This document shows positions 56,226 to 64,000 of a stretch of DNA of 64,000 nt, one piece after another. The translations under genes and the position numbers were made by a program. Source of the DNA: Rhipidocladum racemiflorum (lineage: Eukaryota > Streptophyta > Magnoliopsida > Poales > Poaceae); assembly GCA_036346355.1 (NCBI GenBank), contig CM070569.1:56320561-56384560 (forward strand). Direction: 5' to 3'. Position 1 is the stretch's first letter, and every line of letters begins with the position of its first letter. The notes below the pieces were generated by a model. That model made no database searches. It saw nothing but the letters and a program-made list of their open reading frames with translations, and was not told the DNA's origin.

Positions 56226-57218
56226 GATTGAGATTGAGTGAACCGGATTGAGTTCATCGACACATGATGAAGCTCAAGTAAAACAACTCGACACATCTTA
56301 ATAGAACGGCGATCTACCTATAACTAGATACTCTATCTAGTTACCTTTGCCACTGCACTTGATCCCCCTTTGGGTCTTTTAAGATCTTTGATATTTTTGA
56401 TTCTCCCCGGGATCAGCACCTTTCTTGTTCATCCGCTCTTGATGAACTTTCTCTTCGGAATCTCCTCTTGACGCCATCTACACTTGATGGCGCCTTTGTC
56501 CTTCTTCCTCATCTCAACCACTTGGACTAGATCATATTTCAAACTCAATATTGAAAATGTTAATCCAACACATATAGTTGTCTAAATCATCTATTCACTT
56601 CACTAACACATAATGGATGCCTCTAAGATCGACTGAGCACAACCCTAATCAAAGTAAATGAAATTTAGTTGTGTCTTGAGTACTTGATGCAACACATGCT
56701 TTAATATACTCAAGAACTATAGATTATCCTTAATCGATCATAACAACACCATCAACACATAATGAAATGTTCTTTGATGATTAAAAGACAAACAACTTCA
56801 ATTTAAATTTTCACTTAAATTGATATGAGTATATATTATCTACACAAGTTTTCATATATTCATTTTGACGGAAAGTAAAGATCCATAATATGTGGAATAT
56901 ATGGAAATGATCAATACTATAATCCATCAACTATAGAATAAACTCCAAATGTATATGTGCATGCAAATAATTGATTTTGAATCAATATGCACATATTTTA
57001 TGTTGATTGCATTGGAATTTATCTTAAGATACCATGAGTATACTACAACTTGGCAATAATAATATATACTTCAAGGATTTTATTTTAATGTCTTGATCCT
57101 TTATATGTGGTAATAAGAAATAGATCAATACAATGGAACATCAAATTAGAGTACGAACTCCTCCTAGATGTGTGTATCCATGTAATATATGAATTGGAGA
57201 CATGATGCACATCTTAGA

Positions 57219-57385
57219 GGTTAAAATAATGAAGGAATTCATACTTTAACTTGAAACCTAAGTATGCATTAAGATAATGAACATCAATACAAAGTGCATA
57301 CGAGGTTAAAACAATGGAGGAATTCATACATTAACTTGAAACCTAAGTATGCATTAAGATAATGAACATTAATACAAGTACATAC
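57219..57385. repeat. 85-bp tandem duplication in the LTR
   Basis: GGTTAAAATAATGAAGGAATTC at 57219 and GGTTAAAACAATGGAGGAATTC at 57304 begin two near-identical units with ACTTGAAACCTAAGTATGCA. Confidence 0.88.
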
Positions 57386-57763
57386 CTTGATTTTTCATTT
57401 TCCATCCAAATATGGGACTATTAACAATAAGCCCAATAAACAAAGTTAGTCTCATTAAGAATTCGTTTGTTATTAAACAATTATTAAACTTAATATTAAA
57501 CCAATCACCAAAACTAATAGAGCTTGAACTTACACTCCTTCCGCGCCTGAGTAGCGTAGAAGGAGCCCTGCCCGCGGGTGGGCCATGCCATGCTCCCATG
57601 CTCGCTCGTGCTAGGCATCTTCTGCGCTACCAGGCCGCGTCAAGTGACATGTGTCACCTGCTGGGTCTTTCGCGGTGGGAAGAGAAACCATTTTTACAAA
57701 AAATTTTCATAGGAGTGCTAGTTTTAGAAAGAAAGGAAAAACTTTCGAAATCAGTACGGTAAA

Positions 57764-58228
57764 TAGGGCTGTAAAAAAAGCTCGAGGCTCGCAAACTGTT
57801 TGAGCTCGATTCGTTCCAGGCTTGATTCGAGCTCGGCTCGAGCCTGGAACAAACCGAGCTCGAGCCTGCCTTCAAGCTCGCGAGCTTCACCGAGCCGAGC
57901 TCGAATAGCTCACGAGCCTACTCGAGTTTGGATCGAGCTTCCGTGAAACGAACTTTCTCGAGCTTGTTATCGAGCTTACTCGAGCCGAACTTACTCGAGC
58001 TTGTTACCGAGCCTACCGAGCCTACCAGATTAACCGAATTTACTCGAGCTTACCGAGCTTATCAGCTTACCGAGCTTACTCGAGCCGAGCTCGAACCTAC
58101 TCGAGCTTGGACCGAGCCGAGCTCGAACCTACTCGAGCTCGGACCCCAACTCGAGCTCGGCTCGAGCCTTACCGAGCTCGAGCCTGACAGCCCCAGGCCC
58201 GCTCGAATTCGGCCCGTTTACAGCCCTA
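57764..58228. mobile_element. Non-autonomous hAT element, CTCGAGCTT-rich
   Basis: The ends TAGGGCTGTAAA and TTTACAGCCCTA are perfect inverted repeats. The 8-bp TSD ACGGTAAA is exact (57756-57763 and 58229-58236). The 465-bp interior consists largely of GAGCTCGAGCCTACTCGAGCTT-type words. The apparent 135-aa ORF with many ELTR/EPT repeats is a by-product. Confidence 0.93.
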
Positions 58229-58236
58229 ACGGTAAA

Positions 58237-59730
58237 CACTCCCTCATTCCCATCTATGACTTTATCCCAAATCATTACGGTCACGTTGGGTCGCATAAGG
58301 GCATGTATAATAAGGCCACTTTAGCTGGCTTTTAGTCTGTACACATCAGATTTGGTCTATGTGGAGGAGTGAGAACAGAAGAAAGAGAAGAGAGCTAACT
58401 CTTATTTAATACCTAGCTTTGCACAGGAGTATAGGTAGATTATTTATGTAAGAGAGAATAGATAATTATTGCATAATATTTAAAGATAGTTATTGCATAC
58501 TAATTTTAAATTTACTATTACTTTGAAGTAGGTTTATTATTATATTTGCTCTAATGAACAGAAGCTACGGCAATTGTTTTTTTCCAGGACGAAAAGGGCA
58601 TGCATGATGATGACATGATGGTCGCCGGGGTTCTTGCCGGTTTTCGACCATCGAGATGTTCATGCCAGGTCAGCATCGCAAAAAGTGCCCTTTCGGAGCT
58701 CCGTGGGTCAAGGTCTCGAGGACCCAAGATGTCATCTACTCTCTCGATTCATTATTATAACATGTATTTTAATTTTATATAAGAATTAAAGTTATATTTA
58801 ATTGAGAAAGATATAAAAAATAACTTAGATGTCATCACTTAATTGTTTTAGAAGGTAAAAGATATATTTCGTGCAGATGGTAATGAATGAATATATATAT
58901 ATATATATATAGTAAATAGAGGTATAGAACGAAAGATTTTATTGAATTTTTATACAAATCTTATATTTATAATAAAATTATTTAAAAAATAAATCTTATA
59001 AAAATAAACGGAGGAGTAAGATAAAAGCTTGTCTCATCTCGTGAATTCTGATTGTGTACGCTGCAATCCTAGCATTTCCTGTCTCATCTTCTGGTTGTGT
59101 AGATGATAAGAACAAGCTTAGCAACCAACTGATTGGATAGATTTGCGATAGCGTAGAGAGACTATCAAGACAGTGGATTGCAGTAAATTTGGCAGCCGAA
59201 AATGACGATCATTGAGAACGAAACCTATACTAGGCGCATGCCGCCTGCGTGCATCGTTCACTCGTTCTTCTAGGTACGAAATACGTACTGCTTACAAGTT
59301 ACATATCCAGTCCACGGTATTTTTTTTTTCTTTAAGAAAATGATCTATTGGTTGCGCTTTCAATTCATTCTAGTTGATAAGCAGTCGCATCACCTATTGA
59401 AAAATCAAGGTAATGGCAAAGTGAGTCCATTGCAATCTTATTGGCTTAGCCCTTTTGACTTAAAGTTTAAATACAGCTTTTGTGCTTAAACAGTTTAAAA
59501 GTAATCGTCTTTTATACGGATTAGAGGTGGGTAATTTTACCCTAACTTCAATTGTAGTAGTCTGAAAATAACCATTGATAAGCCAAAAAAGCACTCATCC
59601 GATAGTTTTGGGCTTTTAGTTATTTAAAGCTTTATAACATTTAAAAAACTCAGATAAAAAATCATATATTTATTTAGACTTTAACTTTTTTAAGTTTTAA
59701 GTTATTAAAAAAAAGCCCAAACAAACATGA
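58237..59730. other. Intergenic, no gene recognised
   Basis: AT-rich. An (AT)n microsatellite lies at 58892-58910. 59450-59725 (GCCCTTTTGACTTAAAG to AAAAGCCCAAACAAACA) looks like a degraded MITE with partial inverted ends, but no TSD was found. Confidence 0.4.
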
Positions 59731-60145
59731 GGCTCTGTTTGGAACGGTTTCAGCTTCGGCTTCTGTCCTCTAGAAGCCAGAAGCTGTTCCAATCAGTTAG
59801 TTTTTTCGCAGCCAGAAGCCAAAAGCCAGCATCCCATTTATACTAGAAAAAGCTGAAAGCCGAAAGCTAGTCTGATGTAGCTTCCTACGGCTTCGATAGA
59901 TTAGGATTATGACTTTACCATAGATTTCAAAGAAAATTACCCCTTTCCACAAGTATAAAACCCCAAACCGCACCACTCTAACCCCCATTCCCAATCCGCA
60001 TTTCTCATATCTAAAAGCTACAATAAAAAGCCAGACTGACAAACACTAATCCTTTTCAGCCCAGCCGTTTAGCTGTGCAGCCTTTCAGCCATACAGCTAA
60101 GCTAAGAGCTACTTTTTAAAAAGCTTCAGCCATACCAAACAGGGC
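59731..60145. mobile_element. Tourist-like MITE, AGAAGCC/CAGCTT-rich
   Basis: The ends GGCTCTGTTTGGAACGG and CCATACCAAACAGGGC are imperfect inverted repeats. AAGCTTCAGC / AGCTTCGGCTTC words lie on both arms. The flanks are TGA on the left and TTA on the right, so the 3-bp target has diverged or the ends are off by a base. Confidence 0.6.
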
Positions 60146-60583
60146 TTAGGGTGTTTTTGCCGTACACAAACAACAGAGAACAGTTGCTGGATGCAGATCC
60201 GATCTTGAAATTGGGAAAGAGATATCAGTTTCAAGCCTTTTTTTTCGGAAATGCGTGAATTATCTAGAAATTTTGAAGATCCAAAGTTGCAAACCCTATT
60301 ATCGAGATCGCAATTCTGACAAGGTCCATAAAGGATGATGGCACACGAGGGCAAATACGATGGTCAGAAACGCCGACAGGGAACGAAGAAAATGAATGGT
60401 TTTAATGATTGGAGTTAGTAAGTGAGCAGCTTGCCACCTCACGAAGCAAGAAGTGCGAAAATTGTAGAAATGTGTGGTGTTGGTGGCGGTACTAGTATCA
60501 ACTATCAAGTGTGTGGCAGAGTACATTATCATGTCATTAATCAATCAGTTTAAGGTCAAGATTCGCGAGCGAAGGAAGGCTTA

Positions 60584-60817
60584 GGCCTCGTTGGGTAACT
60601 TAGAACCGGACCATTTTTACTAGATTTTGAAAGAAACCGAATCAAACGGGCTAAAGCTCGGAACAATTTTCCTCGAATTTTCTTCTTTTTCCACTCTGTG
60701 GCCGAATCGGTCTCAACTCCGTTCCACCCGATTCACAGAATCACCTGAAACATTTCTACCAAGAATCTAGAACTGTTTCCATTTCTACTAGAACCTGGAA
60801 CCGTACCAAACAGGGCC
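60584..60817. mobile_element. 234-bp Tourist (PIF/Harbinger) MITE
   Basis: The ends GGCCTCGTTGGGTAACTTAG and GAACCGTACCAAACAGGGCC are imperfect inverted repeats. TTA flanks both sides (60581-60583 and 60818-60820). Confidence 0.78.
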
Positions 60818-60820
60818 TTA

Positions 60821-61059
60821 GTTTTGCGATTTTTAGAAGCATTTAGAAAAAAACCAACCTTCTTTACTGTTTTTGGATTAAATGGAAGTAATCTTAAAGT
60901 GCTATAAATAAGATTTTACAGAATTAGTAAAAAAAAAAGATTTTACTGAAGTTGGTGACGTACCATAAACAACTAGATGTGTGGTCGTGGCGCACGCCGC
61001 ACCAACCACCACAGGCCCGCACGTGCCAATGTCAAAAGAGTACTTGGATGTATTTTTTA
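60821..61059. other. Intergenic spacer
   Basis: AT-rich to 60960, then a short GC-rich stretch with CACGCCGCACCAACCACCAC. Nothing identified. Confidence 0.3.
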
Positions 61060-61660
61060 AAAATTTTGGGGGCGTTTGTAAGACTGGTGAAATTCAGAAC
61101 TTTCTGGGGGGTCTTTTCATGATAAAGAGATCTGGATATAATTTTTAGAATTTTTGGAGGCTTTTACAAAAGAAACCGGTGAAATCCGGATTCTATGTAA
61201 ATTCCAGAATATTCGGGGGCATTTTCTCAAAGAAATCGGCGAAATCCGATTTCGTGGGGAGTCTTTTTGCAAAAAAGGGACTTAGATGTAATTTTTGGGA
61301 TCTTTAACAAATGAAACATGTGAAATTCGTAATTTATATACCTAGATGTAATTCTCAAATTTTCAGGGGCATTTGCCTAAAAAATCTTGCAAAATTTGAA
61401 ATTGCTGGGTGTCTTTTCACACAAAAAAAAGAAACAGGTGAAATTCAATTTTGGGGGTCTTTTCACAAAAAAGGGATTTAGATGTAATTTGGGGGGTCTT
61501 TTCTAAAAGAGATCGACGAAATTCATAATTCATGTAATTTTTGGAAGTTTCGGGGGCTTTTTAAAAAACATTGAAATCCGAATTTTTTTAGGGTCTTTTT
61601 CGAAAAGAAAAGGATCTTTGCATAATTTTCAAAAATTCTAGGGACATTCTCGCAAAAAAT
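61060..61660. repeat. Degenerate array of GGGGGTCTTTTCACAAAA / GAAACCGGTGAAATCC units
   Basis: About seven to eight diverged units of roughly 70-90 bp contain TTTAGATGTAATTTTTGG, GGGGGCNTTT, CAAAAGAAACCGGTGAAAT and variants. The units are too diverged for a single clean period. They resemble subterminal repeats of a large DNA transposon. The array stops at GCACCACGTGACATTGCCACG. Confidence 0.65.
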
Positions 61661-62146
61661 CGAGCACCACGTGACATTGCCACGCATCATGTGGCAAAAC
61701 TCGCCCGGCCGACGCGCGCAAGCAGGACTCAAAGGCACGTCTTCGGGTTCGCACTGATGAGCTCTACTATCGCTATGGCGCCTTAGCGGCCAAACGAGCT
61801 GGTGAAAATACTTAAACCGTATAAATGGACGCGCAAACGGGCGATGTGGCGCCGCACGGAGTGAGCATGTCGGCCCGAAATCGACGTGGTCGTGCAAGAG
61901 AGCCGAAAACCTTCGACTATAATATACGGAGTATTAGATACCATAGCGCATGACTCGAATCTTAAACTGGTCTTAAGTAAACCCGAGCATACCATTTTCA
62001 TAAATTTGAATCATTTTACAGGTATAATTGGCAACAGATGAGTATGGTAGTTGGCTAGCAAAGTCAATTTTGAATCTGACAGTCCGTAAATACAGATTCA
62101 AATCCCGAAAATGTTTGATATATGCATAATTTTGTAATTATTTTAA
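61661..62146. other. Intergenic, no gene recognised
   Basis: The open frame on the minus strand (61523-61897) overlaps the repeat array and has no recognisable domain. Confidence 0.3.
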
Positions 62147-62397
62147 TCTCTACTATATAAAGTGAGAGTTTCTTCCCACGTCACATTAATTGCCCTGCTT
62201 AATTGCTCTACTTAATTGCCCTGCTTAATTGCCCTACGCAAGAAACGAAGCGTTGCTTTAATTAGCCATCTTTTGCAAGAAACGAAGCGTTAAAGATAGA
62301 TATTTGATCTTATAAAATATTTTTATTTTTTATTTTTTAATCTTTATTTTTCGTTATCAATTTTGTTTTTCGTAGCAACGTACGGGCATATAACTAG
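62147..62397 (+). mobile_element. 251-bp non-autonomous Helitron
   Basis: It starts TCTCTACTATATAAAGTGAG, the classical grass Helitron 5' end, and finishes with CGTAGCAACGTACGGGCATATAACTAG. It lies between host A (62146) and T (62398) with no TSD, as expected for rolling-circle transposons. The inner part contains three or four copies of TTAATTGCCCTGC and two of GCAAGAAACGAAGCGTT. Confidence 0.88.
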
Positions 62398-62939
62398 TTC
62401 CTATAATAAATAGGATTTTAATTGTAAAATACATACCAACCGTGTGTGTGTGTGTATGCTAACGAAAAAATATCAAGAATAAGAATACTTATAGTACATG
62501 TAAACAATATTGCTACTGCAAAGTATTCCTATAAGGATTTAATGAAAAGAGGTTCAAATGCAATTTACATAGAAACGCTCCGGTGAAGGTTATGCAGAGT
62601 CAGATGTCGTTGCAGAAGAAGACATGGTAGGAAGCATCAAACAGTCGCACGAAGCATTTTCCAAAACCTGATTTGCCTCTTCCCGTGCATGATCAAGAGA
62701 GGGAATATTTTCGGAGACACTGCTCTGCCCACACCAGTGCACACCAATGAAGAGATGGAGAAACCGGGTAACGCAACGCAAGAAACCATGAAGAAAGAAT
62801 GTTTCTATCATATTTTACATCGAGAGGACCGACGACGATTAATATGTCCTATTTTACTTTTAGGCCCATGATATCATAAACAAGTGGAGCCCATAAAAAA
62901 GATAAGGCCTATTAAATGGTTACAACTTCAACAAGAGTC
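62398..62939. other. Intergenic; a possible coding remnant on the minus strand
   Basis: The minus frame at 62590-62811 reads SVSENIPSLDHAREEANQVL and ends TTSDSA*. It has coding-like composition but no family I recognise, and no flanking exons are evident. Confidence 0.3.
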
Positions 62940-64000
62940 AAATTTACCAACGTGAAAAATCCCCCGACCAATTTGATAAACTGGTCAGAGATAAAGTATA
63001 CGTTAGTTACCCCAACCAGCTATGTATGTACTGATCGGGAATAACTTATTCGGTTATCCTTGACTAGCTAAGTATACGCACATTGAGAATAACTTATTTA
63101 GTTGCTCCGATCAGCAAACTAGTCAAGCATTGAATAGTTTTCTCCCCGACTTGCAACTGGTCGGAGAAGCAGTTACCTTTGCATAGGACAAGCGTGCGGA
63201 GGATTCTTCCTGACAGATATATATATATATATATAGTACAATTACCTGGGACACCATGGTGCCTGGGCACCATGATCCAAAACGGGTATTTTTCATATGT
63301 ATTTGTATGCGAAAAAATTTGAAATTTTTAGGACGTTGAGTTCAACCAGTTTACTAACTAGTTCAAACAAGTTTGAACCGAAATTCAAACTAAAGTTTCC
63401 TTTTTTGATGATAGTTTGATTGTAGGTATGTGTTGATCATACATATAAATCAGCAAAGTATGTAATCTAAATTCGTTCAAATCTTCAAATTCGAGTATAT
63501 TTTTTCAAAGGTATGTGTTTCATTTGAATTTTTATAGATGGGTATATACCCTAAAACTGAAAGTTTTGAAAAATATATCCGAATTTGGCTTGAATTAACG
63601 CATTTAAAATCATGGTGCCCAGGCACCATGGTGTCCCATTCTGTCATCTTATATATATATATATAACAGATTAAAAGTTACTCCTTATGAAGAGATGTCT
63701 TTTTACTAAAAGATACCTCCCAATGAAAAAAAACACCTTTTAGTGGGAATACACCTTTTAGAAGATAAACAACTACCATCCTTCATCAACTATAAATAGA
63801 AAACCTGCGTGAAGATTCAGGGAGAGAGGAGACAACATAACACAGGAGAAGAGTGCGATTAGTATTAAAATTTTCATTCCCAAATTCACTAGCTTGTACT
63901 CTGTCAAGACACGTAACTAAATAAAGAAGCAATCCCATTTTTTATTCTTTTCAATTTCTGATTTGTTAGATAAAGGCAATCCAAATTACATTCGTAAGCC
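62940..64000 (+). repeat. LTR-like sequence running off the window, with TATA box
   Basis: CAACTATAAATAGAAAACC (about 63787-63805) is a clear TATA box, followed by a leader with GGGAGAGAGGAGACAACATAAC. Upstream, CCCGACCAATTTGATAAACTGG and CCGACTTGCAACTGGTCGG form repeated inverted words. The arrangement looks like the U3/R part of an LTR, possibly copia, whose end lies beyond 64000. The inverted-repeat element at 63248-63637 is inserted in it. Confidence 0.45.
63248..63637. mobile_element. 390-bp inverted-repeat DNA element
   Basis: The ends GGGACACCATGGTGCCTGGG and CCCAGGCACCATGGTGTCCC are perfect inverted repeats. Each arm also contains the internal palindromes CCATGG and GGTGCCTGGGCACC. 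(TA)n runs lie just outside both ends (63219-63235 and 63649-63664), so the real target duplication may be hidden in them. The superfamily is undecided. Confidence 0.8.

Larger units (their letters stand above)
54203..57534 (-). mobile_element. 3.3-kb Ty1-copia solo LTR, minus orientation
   Basis: It begins TGTTGGGTCGAGG and ends CTTACA, between two copies of CTCCT (54198-54202 and 57535-57539). Composition changes sharply from GC-rich to AT-rich exactly at both points, which supports them. On the minus strand the left end reads as an LTR 3' end (CACCCCCTCTTTAGTCG...CCCAACA), and a TATA box GGCTATAAAAGGAG lies at about 55048-55061. GCAGTACTACTGGC-type words at 55140-55320 and the TTGCAACACATGCAAAT array are internal to it. 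The TG...CA ends share only three bases, so the termini carry some doubt. No coding region is present. Confidence 0.65.
53840..57735. mobile_element. MULE-like element with long terminal inverted repeats, split by an LTR
   Basis: The left arm (about 53840-53925) includes AAAACTAGCCCAACGTGAAAA, TTTACAAAAAAATAG, ATCGCAGAAGACCCG and AGACACATGTCA. Its complement is readable at about 57630-57735 (TGACATGTGTCA, GGGTCTTTCGCGG, CCATTTTTACAAAAAATTTTCAT, GCTAGTTTT). Without the inserted LTR the element would be about 560 bp, with a GC-rich centre (GGGCGACGCGTG, GCGGGCGAGCAAG). A 9-bp TSD was not found, so the outer limits are approximate. Confidence 0.65.

Noticed and set aside
57928..58335. 135-aa frame with ELTR/EPTRL repeats resembling a repeat protein
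   Set aside because: Produced by the CTCGAGCTT words of a hAT element with exact TSD. It runs past the element end, so it is not a conserved unit.

Overview
This window is nuclear DNA from a grass (Poaceae). The evidence is GC-rich first exons (the DRP3 and glycosyltransferase genes), plant-type GT/AG introns, Tourist, hAT, MULE, Helitron, Ty1-copia and Ty3-gypsy elements typical of grasses, and three recognisable plant protein families in multi-exon form. No bacterial, organellar or viral genes were seen. The species cannot be named from sequence alone.

Layout. 1-6326: 3' part of a Tat-lineage Ty3-gypsy retrotransposon (decayed integrase, an antisense ORF, 3' LTR). 6327-8640: degenerate repeat DNA and a reverse-oriented Ty1-copia gag/LTR piece. 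8640-11950: a decayed plant-mobile-domain (PMD) gene behind a tandem-repeat intron. 12.1-13.7 kb: local duplications and a hAT element. 14.2-28.5 kb: a tandem cluster of Nucleotid_trans (pfam03407-type) glycosyltransferase genes on the minus strand. One copy is intact (14176-17532) and two are broken, with a dead hAT transposase gene, a gypsy LTR and a 1.9-kb solo LTR inserted among them. 28.5-33.4 kb: intergenic DNA with MITEs, short tandem duplications and a hAT element. 33.8-40.6 kb: a complete 20-exon dynamin-related GTPase gene (DRP3 type). 41-47 kb: repeats, an LTR remnant, a 5'-truncated ENY2-like gene and a probable Helitron. 48.1-50.2 kb: a complete 3-exon gene resembling Arabidopsis At3g27210. 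50.6-64 kb: almost entirely transposons, including a foldback MULE, two tiny retroposon tails, a 3.3-kb copia LTR nested in a MULE-like element, Tourist MITEs, a 251-bp Helitron, and LTR sequence running off the end.

Three genes look functional: the glycosyltransferase (357 aa, Golgi type II membrane protein), DRP3 (817 aa, mitochondrial/peroxisomal fission GTPase) and the At3g27210-like protein (233 aa, probably N-myristoylated, function unknown). They do not form an operon or an obvious shared pathway. The rest is nested transposon history, and many insertions can be dated relative to one another because exact target-site duplications (TSDs) are still readable. I found no convincing new biological system. 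The most interesting items are a set of about 0.5-kb hAT elements with different low-complexity GC-rich interiors, a hAT insertion at codons 4-5 of a glycosyltransferase paralogue, a palindromic array inside a solo LTR, and two retroposon insertions of only 70 and 28 bp.
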